Assembly: GCF_004006395.2 (NCBI RefSeq)
Contig: NZ_CP029758.2
Coordinates: 4,464,001-4,528,000 of the forward strand
DNA: 64,000 nucleotides
Direction of reading: 5' to 3'
From: Clostridium sp. AWRP
GTDB lineage: Bacteria > Bacillota > Clostridia > Clostridiales > Clostridiaceae
Both the position numbers and the translations under genes were made by a program. Under the pieces are notes generated by a model. That model did no database searches, was not told the DNA's origin, and was given only the letters and a program-made list of their open reading frames with translations. This document shows positions 49,380 through 58,623 of this stretch, in pieces (within the stretch, counting starts at the first letter, position 1; the number at the start of each line of letters is the position of its first letter).

Positions 49380-51473
49380 TTAAACAATTTTAAACCTCTG
49401 AACTATTCCATCTAACGTTACTGCCAGGGTATTTATTTTCTCTATAGATTCAACTATATTCTCAACAGCTGATTCTTGCTCCTCCATTATTGCTGCAACT
49501 TCTTCTGTTGATGATGATGATTTTTCTATTATTGTAGATATTTCTTCATTCGACCTAATCAAATGATCTTTGCTTTCATTAACCTCATTAATATTACATT
49601 CTAAGTCTTCAATTTGAAGCATAGTATTAGAAATTGATTTACCGATAAATTGAAATGATTTCATGCATAACACCATTGACTTATTCACTTCCATACCGGT
49701 AATTTTAGCTTCATCCATATTATCCTTATTTAAAGCTATTTCTTCTTGTATTTCGTTCAATATCTTACCTATTTTACGAGTTTCATCAAGAGAACTATCT
49801 GCAAGTTTTTTAATTTCATCTGCAACAACCGCAAACCCCTTACCACTTTCTCCAGCCCTAGACGCCTCAATAGACGCATTTAAAGCTAAAAGATTTGTTT
49901 GCTCTGCAATAGAATTAATTGTAGACATAATTTCACCTATCAAATTTGATTTTTTGCATAAATTATCTATATTATTACCTAAATTTTTTGAGATCTTATC
50001 ATTTTTGTTCAAATTTTCATTAAGTGCTTCAATAGATTCACAACCTTGCCCCTGCATTTTTTTCATTTCCTTTGAGTACTTTCCAAGATTAGAAATACTT
50101 AAAACAGATTTTTCTATATCACTAGCAAGTAAATTTAATTTGTAAAAGCTATTTTGTATTTTATCTACTTGTTCTCTAGTTCCTTTGGCCAGTTCATTAA
50201 TAGTTTTCGTAATAACAGCAATAGAAGATGTTGTCTGTGATGAAGACACAGTCATACAATCCAAATATTGTACAATTTCTGTAGAATGTTGCTCTATCGT
50301 TTGGACTGTTTCTAATAGTTCCTTCCTAAGTAACTCCAAACTGTTTCCCATAATACCTATTTCATTTTTATTAGATATTATAATATTTAAATTAGAACAA
50401 TCATTTTTTGTTAAGTCTAACTTGGCCATTTTAGTAATAAAGTCAGTTGCCACTTCTATTGGTTTAGATATTCTTTTTCCCATACATAATGCAGCAACTG
50501 TTGAAAATATTATTCCTATTATAATAGCTCCTAAAATTGTATATATCGTGTTATTTAAACTCTTAAGTACTTCTTTACTAGGAACAATAATCCCTACAAT
50601 TTGTCCATTATATGCGGTATAATATGCAAATAACATTTTTTGCCCTTCAAAGTTTATTTCAATAACCGATGACTTATTATTTTTTATTTTACTTATTACA
50701 TTTTTATATTTTCCGCCATTCATAGTACCTAAATTATATTTATATGTTATGCTTTTATCAACTATAAAAGTATAGTCGCTGCTTAACAAAAATGCCCTAC
50801 CAGTATCATACACTCTTGTATTTAATATCAAGCTTTTTAAACCCTCAAAAGACATATCTGCTCCTACTACCCCTACTAGTACATTGTTAAGATATATAGG
50901 CACAGTATATGATATTACATTTATATTTCTTAAAGAATCAACATAGGGTTTAGACCATAGTCCTTTCCTTGACTTAATAGGATCATAATACCAGGACATT
51001 TTACTATCGCCTTTTTTATAGTCTGCAAGTGTGTATAAATTAAATTTAATATTACCTTGGTTTTTCACATTGTCATATTCATACCCTATATCATAAGTTT
51101 CATGTCCTCCTGTAAATTCTGGATCAAAATTTATATATAAATCTACAATATTTTTATTATTTTCACCTAGGCTTTTCATTAGTAGCCCTATATTATTTTC
51201 ATATTCATTCATATAATTTGTATCATTAATCTTTGAAACGTCAATACTCTGAAGAATTGCTTTTGACAGTTCATCTACCGTACTTTCCATTTTAATAGGT
51301 TGTATAGAATATTCATTTCCTTTACTGGATGCTATATTCAACAACTTGTCAATTGCTTCCGATTTAATTACCTGTGTTGATTTTATAATGCTAACACCAC
51401 CTACTATAATAGCAACTAAAATAAAACAAACTACTATAGTAGAAACTATTTTTGTTATGATTTTATTCTTCAA
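49380..51473 (-). CDS. Methyl-accepting chemotaxis protein, dCache sensor
   Basis: 697 aa. Two membrane helices (residues 8-30 and about 310-335) bracket an extracellular dCache-like sensor (VDLYINFDPEFTGGHETYD, WYYDPIKSRKGLWSKPYVD, GVVGADMSFEGLKSLI). A HAMP segment is followed by the signalling domain with the diagnostic hairpin IAEQTNLLALNASIEASRAG and GFAVVADEIKKLA. The start is a TTG at 51473 with AGGAGGAAGG seven bases upstream. It lies just after the aguA terminator, so it might sense amines or amino acids, but this is inference. Confidence 0.92.
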   Translation of the reverse strand: MKNKIITKIVSTIVVCFILVAIIVGGVSIIKSTQVIKSEAIDKLLNIASSKGNEYSIQPIKMESTVDELSKAILQSIDVSKINDTNYMNEYENNIGLLMKSLGENNKNIVDLYINFDPEFTGGHETYDIGYEYDNVKNQGNIKFNLYTLADYKKGDSKMSWYYDPIKSRKGLWSKPYVDSLRNINVISYTVPIYLNNVLVGVVGADMSFEGLKSLILNTRVYDTGRAFLLSSDYTFIVDKSITYKYNLGTMNGGKYKNVISKIKNNKSSVIEINFEGQKMLFAYYTAYNGQIVGIIVPSKEVLKSLNNTIYTILGAIIIGIIFSTVAALCMGKRISKPIEVATDFITKMAKLDLTKNDCSNLNIIISNKNEIGIMGNSLELLRKELLETVQTIEQHSTEIVQYLDCMTVSSSQTTSSIAVITKTINELAKGTREQVDKIQNSFYKLNLLASDIEKSVLSISNLGKYSKEMKKMQGQGCESIEALNENLNKNDKISKNLGNNIDNLCKKSNLIGEIMSTINSIAEQTNLLALNASIEASRAGESGKGFAVVADEIKKLADSSLDETRKIGKILNEIQEEIALNKDNMDEAKITGMEVNKSMVLCMKSFQFIGKSISNTMLQIEDLECNINEVNESKDHLIRSNEEISTIIEKSSSSTEEVAAIMEEQESAVENIVESIEKINTLAVTLDGIVQRFKIV

Positions 51474-51530
51474 CTCGAAACCTTCCTCCTTAACGGACTA
51501 AGTTCATTTCATGTACTTTTTTAAATTAAT

Positions 51531-51568
51531 ACCCAGTGAAACTTTAAATTTAAATCATTCCACTGGGT
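51531..51568 (-). terminator. Terminator after aguA
   Basis: ACCCAGTGgAA / TTtCACTGGGT on the minus strand, followed by ATTAATTT. It separates the agu transcript from the chemoreceptor gene. Confidence 0.65.
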
Positions 51569-51644
51569 CAATTTGAAAAGGCTATATTCTATTTTACATT
51601 TTTTCTACATTTGTGATTGTAGTATCATAAACTCTCAATACATT

Positions 51645-52742
51645 TTAAACTGCTGGTTGTTGTTGTGTAATGCAGTGAATATTTCCTCCACCATATACTA
51701 CTTCTCGAGTATTAACTCCAACTGCCTTACGTTCTGGGAACATAGCTTGAACCTGTTTCAATGCTAATGCATCATTTTCATCTCCATACTGAGGAACAAT
51801 AACCCCACCATTTACAATTAAGAAATTCATATATGAAGCAATACAAATGTCTCCGTCTTCTCTTGGCATAGTTCCTTCAATGGCATCTATAGCAAAGTCA
51901 CCTGAAATTGTAACTGGTTTTTCTGGTAAACACAATTTGTGAACCTTTAATTTACGTCCCTTTGCATCTGTTGCTTCACATAAAGTCTTGTATGCTGCCT
52001 GTGCCTCTTCGTAGAATGGATTTTTCTTATCGTCTGTATAAATACAAGCTACTTCTCCAGGACGTATGAAACAAGCTACATCATCAATGTGTCCATTAGT
52101 TTCTTCTGGATCAATACCATCTTTAACCCAAATTACTTTTTCACAATTCAAATAATCGCAAAGCTTTTTCTCTATTTCTTCTTTACTCATGTGAGGGTTA
52201 CGACCTTCACTTAATAAACACATTTCAGTTGTTATTACTGTACCTTCTCCATCTATATGAATTGACCCTCCTTCTAATACAAAACCTGTAGTTCTGTATG
52301 TATCAATTCCCTCAATTTCACATACCTTACGTGCTACTAAATCATCTTGGTCCCAAGGGAAATAAAGTCCATCTACAAGGCCACCCCATGCATTGAATTC
52401 CCAGTCACATCCTCTAATTTCGCCCTTATCATTAATTACAAAAGAAGGACCACAATCACGAATCCAAGAATCATTACTTGCTATTTCAACTACTCTAATT
52501 TCTGATGGTAACTGCTCACGGCAATTTGCATATTGTTCTTTAGAAACACACATAGTAACTGGTTCAAACTTATTGATAGCTTTTGCTACTTCAGCGTATG
52601 CTTTCTGTGCAGGTTTTGCTCCATCTCTCCAGTTATCTGGTCTTTCTGGCCATAACATCCAAGTCCTTGTATGTTTTTCAAATTCTCCAGGCATTCTGTA
52701 TCCATCCTGTTTTGGTGTTGTTCCTTCAATTCTTTTTGTCAT
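51645..52742 (-). CDS. aguA: Agmatine deiminase AguA
   Basis: 365 aa, guanidino-group hydrolase fold. It turns agmatine into N-carbamoylputrescine and ammonia. DGYRMPGEFEKHTRTWMLWP is the family N-terminus; WIRDCGPSFV, NGHIDDVACFI (His and Asp) and GGGNIHCITQQQPA with the catalytic Cys are complete. It follows the antiporter gene by 41 bp and both run from the sigma-54 promoter at 54351. AGGAGGG precedes the ATG. Confidence 0.95.
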   Translation of the reverse strand: MTKRIEGTTPKQDGYRMPGEFEKHTRTWMLWPERPDNWRDGAKPAQKAYAEVAKAINKFEPVTMCVSKEQYANCREQLPSEIRVVEIASNDSWIRDCGPSFVINDKGEIRGCDWEFNAWGGLVDGLYFPWDQDDLVARKVCEIEGIDTYRTTGFVLEGGSIHIDGEGTVITTEMCLLSEGRNPHMSKEEIEKKLCDYLNCEKVIWVKDGIDPEETNGHIDDVACFIRPGEVACIYTDDKKNPFYEEAQAAYKTLCEATDAKGRKLKVHKLCLPEKPVTISGDFAIDAIEGTMPREDGDICIASYMNFLIVNGGVIVPQYGDENDALALKQVQAMFPERKAVGVNTREVVYGGGNIHCITQQQPAV

Positions 52743-52783
52743 AATTATAACCCTCCTAATTTTAGATCAATATTTTATGTTAA

Positions 52784-54163
52784 TTATTGATTTTGCTTTA
52801 CTAGTTCTTCATTTCTAATTTTTTTCACTCTTATAAAAATTTCTTCAAATCCATAACCTATAATAGCTCCTATTGTAATCGGCAATTTTGCTCCAACATC
52901 ATCTGCAGATAATGGTACAGCAGTCAAAATGATAGCTATTATAGCTATTATCATTGGAGCATATGCTGCTAGCTTAATAACAAAATTACTTCCACCAACC
53001 TTAAATGGTCTTTCCTTATCAGAATCAATTTTACGAAGCTTTAAGAAAGCTGGAAACATTGGTATATAGCTTGACAAAAACATAACTAAATTTAAAGCAA
53101 AAAAGCTCCAAAATAAATCTTGATTAGGTATAAATGGTGCAATTACAACAACAACAGTTGCAACAATACCATTCATTATAGATACTCCTATAGGCATACC
53201 ATTTTTTTTACTCTTTCCAATAAATACTTTTGGCATATTTCCATCTTCTGCCGCATATTGAACTACATTATTAACACCTAATGACCATGAAATCATATTT
53301 CCAAACAATGTAAGCATAAATATAAAAGCCATAACTCCAATAAACATTCCAGTTTTTTGGCCTGTCAATATCTGAAGAGCATCAATCATTCCACTGCTTG
53401 TGCTAATTTGAGATGTAGGTATTGCAGCACTAATACCAAAACTTGAAAATATATAAATTGCAGCTATAACAATACCACCGATAATAATTGCCTGTGGAAT
53501 TTGCTTTTTTGGGTTTTCCATGCTATCTGTAAAAGTACATACAACTTCAAATCCCAACATATTGAATATTATTACTGAAATAAGTGATATACTCTTCATA
53601 TCCAAAGTTGGTAAAAAGGACCTTAGGGTAAATGGATTAGCCACACCATGTGTCATAGCGCCATAAATTCCTAGACCTCCAAGTGTGAGTGCCAAAAGCA
53701 TTTTTAGAACTGCTGCTCCATTAAGAATCCATACACTATCACTTACTGGATAAAAGCTAATAAATACAACAATCCAAATAAATGCAAGTTCTATTATAAT
53801 TGTTGGCAATGTTGGTATTGCGGCGCCTGTAATTATTTGTAAAATCTGAGGTATCATAACGGCCAGAGAAGCCATCCATAGTGGAAAATTAAGCCAGTAA
53901 TACCAAGCTGTCCTAGATGCCATTCTATTTCCAAAAGCTCTCTTTACCCAATCATACATACCTCCTTGTCCCTCATAAGTCGTACCAAGTTCTACTGCTA
54001 TTAATCCATAAGGTAATAAAAATGCCACTATAAGTAATATCCACCAAAAGAACTGCTGATTTCCAATTGCAGCTACAGGAGCAGCTGCTTCTGCTACAAA
54101 TACTACACATATAACTGTTAAAATGACATCAAACATCCTAAACTTTTTTTTATCATTATCCAT
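52784..54163 (-). CDS. aguD: Agmatine/putrescine antiporter AguD (APC family)
   Basis: 459 aa, about twelve membrane helices. APC-family transporter: AAAPVAAIGNQQFFWWILL in helix 1, YEGQGGMYDWVKRAFGNR (helix 3 entrance) and NMLGFEVVCTFTDSMENP in helix 6 are typical of amine and amino-acid antiporters. Linkage to aguA suggests agmatine import in exchange for putrescine. The specificity is inferred from context; other APC substrates are possible. AAAGGAG precedes the ATG. Confidence 0.85.
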   Translation of the reverse strand: MDNDKKKFRMFDVILTVICVVFVAEAAAPVAAIGNQQFFWWILLIVAFLLPYGLIAVELGTTYEGQGGMYDWVKRAFGNRMASRTAWYYWLNFPLWMASLAVMIPQILQIITGAAIPTLPTIIIELAFIWIVVFISFYPVSDSVWILNGAAVLKMLLALTLGGLGIYGAMTHGVANPFTLRSFLPTLDMKSISLISVIIFNMLGFEVVCTFTDSMENPKKQIPQAIIIGGIVIAAIYIFSSFGISAAIPTSQISTSSGMIDALQILTGQKTGMFIGVMAFIFMLTLFGNMISWSLGVNNVVQYAAEDGNMPKVFIGKSKKNGMPIGVSIMNGIVATVVVVIAPFIPNQDLFWSFFALNLVMFLSSYIPMFPAFLKLRKIDSDKERPFKVGGSNFVIKLAAYAPMIIAIIAIILTAVPLSADDVGAKLPITIGAIIGYGFEEIFIRVKKIRNEELVKQNQ

Positions 54164-54350
54164 TTTAAATTTCTCCTTTCCTACTTTAATTTTCTCTTCG
54201 CTTCTTGTTCTTATAAATTGTTTACATATTGTTTTATATAACCTTTATTCATTACACTACATTCCGGAAATAGCATAATTTGGATTATTTTTAGGGCCTA
54301 AATTTTATTTTTCATATTACTACATTTAAATGTTTACAATATTTTTATTA

Positions 54351-54366
54351 AGCAATCCTCGTGCCA
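54351..54366 (-). promoter_or_regulatory. Sigma-54 promoter of aguD-aguA
   Basis: Minus strand TGGCAC-GAGGA-TTGCT, identical to the -24/-12 consensus TGGCAC-N5-TTGCW, with GG and GC ten bases apart. Confidence 0.85.
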
Positions 54367-54376
54367 ATAAAAAAAA

Positions 54377-54401
54377 GCCTTGAATCGCGCGAATTCAAGG
54401 C
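54377..54401. terminator. Hairpin just upstream of the aguD sigma-54 promoter
   Basis: GCCTTGAAT / ATTCAAGGC with flanking runs of A on the left and T on the right, so it can terminate in both directions. The T-run on the minus side runs straight into the -24 box. Confidence 0.75.
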
Positions 54402-54426
54402 TTTTTTTTATACTAATTTAAAAAAT

Positions 54427-54443
54427 TATGTCAAAGTGACATA
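54427..54443. promoter_or_regulatory. Candidate activator-binding palindrome
   Basis: Perfect dyad TATGTCA-AAG-TGACATA, 61 bp upstream of the -24 box. TGACATA also occurs upstream of the ptcA sigma-54 promoter (63872-63878). Confidence 0.45.
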
Positions 54444-54581
54444 AAAATATATAAACACCGTATTATATCTAGGTTTCTGGATTTAAAAATGCATTTCATA
54501 TTGAAATATATGATAAAACTATATACTTTAAATATAAAATACAATATCATCTAATTGTATTTTACTGTACAAAAAATTAAA

Positions 54582-54635
54582 ATTAGTATGTTATTATATT
54601 TTTCATGCTAATTTTAAATATAATAACATACTAAT
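54582..54635 (-). terminator. Terminator after activator 1
   Basis: A perfect 20-bp inverted repeat (ATTAGTATGTTATTATATTT at 54582-54601 and its complement at 54616-54635), followed on the minus strand by TTTTAATTTTTTG. Confidence 0.8.
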
Positions 54636-54640
54636 CTTTA

Positions 54641-55987
54641 TCAAGAAATATTAATCATGTCGGGGGGGTCGAGGTGATATTTAGCAATTTTTCTGTAAAC
54701 TGATGACCTGCTTATTCCAAGAACCTCTGCAACTCTAATCTTTCCAGCTTCATCCCATCCAAACCAATCTAGTGTTTTTCTAAGCACCTCCTTCTCCATT
54801 TCCTCAATTGGCACAATACCCTCTGGCTTTATTTTTACTTCATTTTCTCCTATAAACTCATTTGGCAAACTTGCCTCAGTTATATAATTGCTGTTTTCAA
54901 AATTCATTGCATATTCAATTACATTTCTAAGTTCCCTTACATTCCCCTCCCACTTATGAATCTTAAATAATTTTTTAACTTTAGGACTTAAGCCAATTAT
55001 ATTTTTTCTAAACACCTTACAATACTTTTCAATTAAATAATCACTTATGAGAAAAATATCATCTTTTCTTTCTATCAAGCTGGGAATTTTAAAACATATT
55101 ACATTTAGTCTATAATATAGATCTTTTCTAAATTTACCTTCCTCTACCATCTTTTTAAGTTCTATATTTGTTGCCCCTATTATTCTAACGTTTACACCAA
55201 CTTCTTTATTTGAACCTATTCTGCATATTTTTCTATCTTCTATAACTCTTAATATTTTATTTTGCATAAACTGGCTCATATTTTCTATTTCATCTAAAAA
55301 AATTGTTCCTCCATCAGCTTCTTCGAACTTTCCAACTTTTCCATTGGAGTTTGCACCTGTAAAGGCTCCCTTTTCATAACCAAAGAGTTCACTCTCCAGA
55401 AGTGAATCAGGTATAGCACCACAGTTGACTACTATAAACTTTTTATTCCTCCTTGGTGAAATATCATGAATAGCTTTTGCAAACAGTTCTTTTCCTGTGC
55501 CTGTCTGTCCTAATAAAAGAATGGTAGAATCGTATCTTCCAACTATTTTAACTTTTTCCTTGAGATTTAGCATAACACTACTTTCGCCAATAATTCTAGA
55601 AAGGTACTCTCTTTCTTTACTATTTCCTGCATTTGCTTTCTTTTCAACAGTGCATAAAATATACTTTATTCTTTTTTCTTCTATTAGATGTTTAATTGCA
55701 TATGTAATACTGTCTTCTATATCAATTAACTTTACTTCTTTATTTTTTTCATCATCTTTATAAAAATCCTTTTCTATACCATCTATAAATTTTTCAATTT
55801 TGCTCATATCACTATAAGTATTAAAAATATTTCCGCATTTTTCATTGAAGTAAGCTATATTTTTAATTAGATCAAAAAATATTACGCCTCTATCATACAT
55901 ATCCATGATATTAATATACTTATCAAGAATACTGTTATCAAAAGTATTTTTTTTATCATAATATTTTAAAGTAAACATATACAACAT
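54641..55987 (-). CDS. Sigma-54-dependent activator 1 (enhancer-binding protein)
   Basis: 448 aa. The N-terminal approximately 120 residues are a PAS-like sensor region of unknown ligand (DRGVIFFDLIKNIAYFNEKC). The central AAA+ domain has Walker A GQTGTGKELFAKAI, the sigma-54 contact loop ESELFGYEKGAFTGA, Walker B GTIFLDEIE and arginine-finger region FRKDLYYRLNV. The C-terminal Fis-type helix-turn-helix ends in VAEVLGISRSSVYRKIAKY. It has its own sigma-54 promoter upstream. It is a paralogue of the gene directly upstream. It probably drives the agu/ptc genes. Confidence 0.88.
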   Translation of the reverse strand: MLYMFTLKYYDKKNTFDNSILDKYINIMDMYDRGVIFFDLIKNIAYFNEKCGNIFNTYSDMSKIEKFIDGIEKDFYKDDEKNKEVKLIDIEDSITYAIKHLIEEKRIKYILCTVEKKANAGNSKEREYLSRIIGESSVMLNLKEKVKIVGRYDSTILLLGQTGTGKELFAKAIHDISPRRNKKFIVVNCGAIPDSLLESELFGYEKGAFTGANSNGKVGKFEEADGGTIFLDEIENMSQFMQNKILRVIEDRKICRIGSNKEVGVNVRIIGATNIELKKMVEEGKFRKDLYYRLNVICFKIPSLIERKDDIFLISDYLIEKYCKVFRKNIIGLSPKVKKLFKIHKWEGNVRELRNVIEYAMNFENSNYITEASLPNEFIGENEVKIKPEGIVPIEEMEKEVLRKTLDWFGWDEAGKIRVAEVLGISRSSVYRKIAKYHLDPPDMINIS

Positions 55988-56035
55988 CCCTTTTTAGCTT
56001 AATTTTTTAATTTATAAACTTATAGTACTTTTTAC

Positions 56036-56052
56036 AAGCAACATTTATACCA
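56036..56052 (-). promoter_or_regulatory. Sigma-54 promoter of activator 1
   Basis: Minus strand TGGTAT-AAATG-TTGCTT with GG and GC ten bases apart. TTTGACAT and TTTGAAATAT motifs lie 70-90 bp upstream, inside the end of activator 2. Confidence 0.75.
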
Positions 56053-56059
56053 AATAAAA

Positions 56060-56090
56060 AAACCCTATAAACATATGATTTAAAGGGTTT
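56060..56090 (-). terminator. Terminator after activator 2
   Basis: AAACCCT / AGGGTTT stem and a run of seven T on the minus strand that leads into the next sigma-54 promoter, the same compact layout as upstream of aguD. Confidence 0.75.
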
Positions 56091-56130
56091 TTCATTATAT
56101 TAAATTATAAATTCATCTCAATTTGACATC

Positions 56131-57474
56131 TCAATTTGAAATATTGTTTACACTATATTCAAGTCCATACTTTATAACTTTTCTGTAAACTGATGACCTG
56201 CTTATTCCAAGAGCTTCTGCGGCTTTAATTTTTCCAGCTTCATCCCACCCAAACCAGTCTAACGTCTTTCTAAGTATTTCCTTTTCCATTTCCTCAATTG
56301 ATATAATATCTTTTGGCTCTATTTTTACTTCATCTTCTCCTATAAATTCATTTGGCAAACTTGTCTCAGTTATATAATTGCTGTTTTCAAAATTCATTGC
56401 ATATTCAATTACATTCCTAAGTTCTCTTACATTACCATCCCACTTATGAATCTTAAATAACTTTTTAACTTCAGCACTTAAATCAATTATATTTTTTTTA
56501 AATATCTTACAATACTTTTTAATCAAATAATCACTTATGAGAAAAATGTCATCTTTTCTTTCTATCAAGCTGGGAATTTTAAAACATATTACATTTAGTC
56601 TATAATATAGATCTTTTCTAAATTTACCTTCCTCTACCATCTTTTTAAGTTCTATATTTGTTGCCCCTATTATTCTAACGTTTACACCAACTTCTTTATT
56701 TGAACCTATTCTGCATATTTTTCTATCTTCTATAACTCTTAATATTTTATTTTGCATAAACTGGCTCATATTTTCTATTTCATCTAAAAAAATTGTTCCT
56801 CCATCAGCTTCTTCGAACTTTCCAACTTTTCCATTGGAGTTTGCACCTGTAAAGGCTCCCTTTTCATAACCAAAGAGTTCACTCTCCAGAAGTGAATCAG
56901 GTATAGCACCACAGTTGACTACTATAAACTTTTTATTCCTCCTTGGTGAAATATCATGAATAGCTTTTGCAAACAGTTCTTTTCCTGTACCTGTCTGTCC
57001 CAATAAAAGAATGGTAGAATCGTATCTTCCAACTATTTTAACCTTTGCCTTGAGATTTAACATGACATCGCTTTCACCAATGATTTTAGAAATATATGAA
57101 CTTTTTTCGATATTTCTTTTATTGGACTTCCTTTCAATAGTACATAAAATATACTTTATTTTTTTTCCTTCTATTAAATGTTTAATTGTATATGTAATAT
57201 CAGTTTCTAAGCCTGTCAAATTTACTTCTTTATTTTCTCTATCATCTTCATAAAAATCTTTTTCTATACCATTTATAAACTTTTCAATTTCGCTCATACC
57301 ACTATCAGTATTAAAAATATTCTTACATTTTTCATTGAAGTAAGCTGTATTTTTAATTAAATCAAAAAATATTACGCCTTTATCATACATATTCATAATA
57401 TTGATATATTTATCAAGAATACTGTTATTGAAAGCATTTTTTTCATCATAATACTTCAAAATGAACATATACAA
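56131..57474 (-). CDS. Sigma-54-dependent activator 2 (paralogue)
   Basis: 447 aa. Same architecture as activator 1: PAS-like region, GQTGTGKELFAKAI, GYEKGAFTGA, GTIFLDEIE, and a C-terminal ALGISRSSVYRKVIKY helix. The recognition helices differ by little, so both proteins may bind the same sites. The central 440 bp are identical in DNA to activator 1, while the sensor region has many substitutions, so the two may answer to different signals. Divergent from the amidohydrolase gene, which has its own sigma-54 promoter. Confidence 0.87.
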   Translation of the reverse strand: MYMFILKYYDEKNAFNNSILDKYINIMNMYDKGVIFFDLIKNTAYFNEKCKNIFNTDSGMSEIEKFINGIEKDFYEDDRENKEVNLTGLETDITYTIKHLIEGKKIKYILCTIERKSNKRNIEKSSYISKIIGESDVMLNLKAKVKIVGRYDSTILLLGQTGTGKELFAKAIHDISPRRNKKFIVVNCGAIPDSLLESELFGYEKGAFTGANSNGKVGKFEEADGGTIFLDEIENMSQFMQNKILRVIEDRKICRIGSNKEVGVNVRIIGATNIELKKMVEEGKFRKDLYYRLNVICFKIPSLIERKDDIFLISDYLIKKYCKIFKKNIIDLSAEVKKLFKIHKWDGNVRELRNVIEYAMNFENSNYITETSLPNEFIGEDEVKIEPKDIISIEEMEKEILRKTLDWFGWDEAGKIKAAEALGISRSSVYRKVIKYGLEYSVNNISN

Positions 57475-57616
57475 TCACTCTTTTCTTCTAATTCACTTTA
57501 TAATATCATAATTTTCTACAAATTTCTACAAATATTAAAATTCACTTTTAATTATATTTTACTTAATCATTTGGTATAGTTTATGCTTCATTATTTAATT
57601 TGAAGGAGTGATTTAA
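57475..57616. other. Divergent promoter region with TTTCTACAAA repeat
   Basis: Between activator 2 and the amidohydrolase. It holds a direct repeat TTTCTACAAA (two tandem copies near 57512-57532) and the plus-strand sigma-54 promoter (57572-57587). The activator 2 promoter is not clear; TATTAT on the minus strand is a candidate -10. Confidence 0.5.
57572..57587 (+). promoter_or_regulatory. Sigma-54 promoter of the amidohydrolase gene
   Basis: TGGTATAGTTTATGCT: GG (57573-57574) and GC (57585-57586) ten bases apart, 30 bp before the start codon. The -12 box lacks one T of TTGC. Confidence 0.7.
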
Positions 57617-58486
57617 ATGAAAATAATTGATTCACATTTACATTTTTCAAATATTAATAGTTTTAAAGAAGCAGCCTTAAACTTATCAAAAGTAAACTAC
57701 TCCAGTACAGGATTAAAGGAGGAATTTGAAAAAAGCCACGTAATCATGGGCATAGGTATGGGATTAACAGAAAAAGAAATTGGAGGATTTCCAGATTTAA
57801 ATTCTAATAATCCTATGGATTTAGATCTTGAAGAAAAAATACCTGATAATCTAGTTTACTGTTTAGGAATTAATCCACAAAAATTAAATGATGAAGAACT
57901 ATCAAAAATTGAAAAAAGAATTAAAAATAGTAAAGTAGTAGGATTAAAAATTTATCCGGGATATTATCCTTATTATGTTTGGGACAAAATATACGACCCT
58001 ATATATAAATTAGCTTCATCTTATAAAATACCAGTTGTCATCCATGGCGGTGATCCATATTCAAGCAAAGCCCTTGTAAAATATTCTCATCCAATACACA
58101 TAGATGAACTTGCAGTAAACCATAGAGATATAAATTTTGTTATTGCTCACTTTGGAAACCCATGGATAATGAGTGCTGCTGAAGTGATATATAAAAATTC
58201 CAATGTTTACACTGATCTTTCAGGACTTTTAGTAGGAAATCAAAATGATATCGAGGCATTTAAAAATGACCAGTATTTTATCCAGCATATTCAAAGAGGA
58301 ATTACATTTATTAAAGTTATTCCAAATTGGTACGAAAAATTTCTATTTGGAACAGACTGGCCATTGGTACCTATAAAAAATTATGTTGAACTTATAAAGT
58401 CCCTTTTTGATGAAAAATTTTATGATTATATCTTTTATAAAAATGCTTTAAAAGTATTTCCTAAATTGAATAACTTTTTTAGGTAA
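57617..58486 (+). CDS. Amidohydrolase (metal-dependent, TIM-barrel, amidohydrolase_2 type)
   Basis: 289 aa. IIDSHLHFS gives the H-x-H pair, VVIHGGDPY the third ligand, VIAHFGNPW the fourth and FGTDWPLVP the catalytic Asp. These are the expected residues of amidohydrolase-2/ACMSD-like hydrolases or decarboxylases. AAGGAG precedes the ATG. The sigma-54 promoter and neighbouring activators suggest it belongs to the nitrogen/amine regulon, but its substrate is unknown; it is not an agmatinase. Confidence 0.8.
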   Translation: MKIIDSHLHFSNINSFKEAALNLSKVNYSSTGLKEEFEKSHVIMGIGMGLTEKEIGGFPDLNSNNPMDLDLEEKIPDNLVYCLGINPQKLNDEELSKIEKRIKNSKVVGLKIYPGYYPYYVWDKIYDPIYKLASSYKIPVVIHGGDPYSSKALVKYSHPIHIDELAVNHRDINFVIAHFGNPWIMSAAEVIYKNSNVYTDLSGLLVGNQNDIEAFKNDQYFIQHIQRGITFIKVIPNWYEKFLFGTDWPLVPIKNYVELIKSLFDEKFYDYIFYKNALKVFPKLNNFFR

Positions 58487-58519
58487 ATGTTATGAGTATT
58501 TAACTCATAACATTTACCT
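58481..58519 (+). terminator. Terminator overlapping the amidohydrolase stop codon
   Basis: Perfect 17-bp stem AGGTAAATGTTATGAGT / ACTCATAACATTTACCT with a 5-nt loop; the TAA stop is in the left arm. Confidence 0.75.
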
Positions 58520-58623
58520 ATTCTATTCTCAATGGGACTATATTCTTATTGAAAATAACTACATTTAACATTATTATAAGAGTATCACAATATTAACTAC
58601 ACTAGATAATCCGGAGGGATAGA

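Larger units (their letters stand above)
54164..54640. other. Regulatory spacer upstream of aguD
   Basis: The 477 bp between the activator gene and aguD hold, in transcription order (minus strand): the activator's terminator (54582-54635), palindromes ATTTCATATTGAAAT (54493-54507) and TATGTCAAAGTGACATA (54427-54443), a hairpin (54377-54401), and the sigma-54 promoter (54351-54366). The leader from there to aguD is about 175 nt with no structure I recognise. Confidence 0.7.

Noticed and set aside
49663..50145. Plus-strand reading frame opposite the chemoreceptor
   Set aside because: Antisense shadow of the helical MCP coding region.
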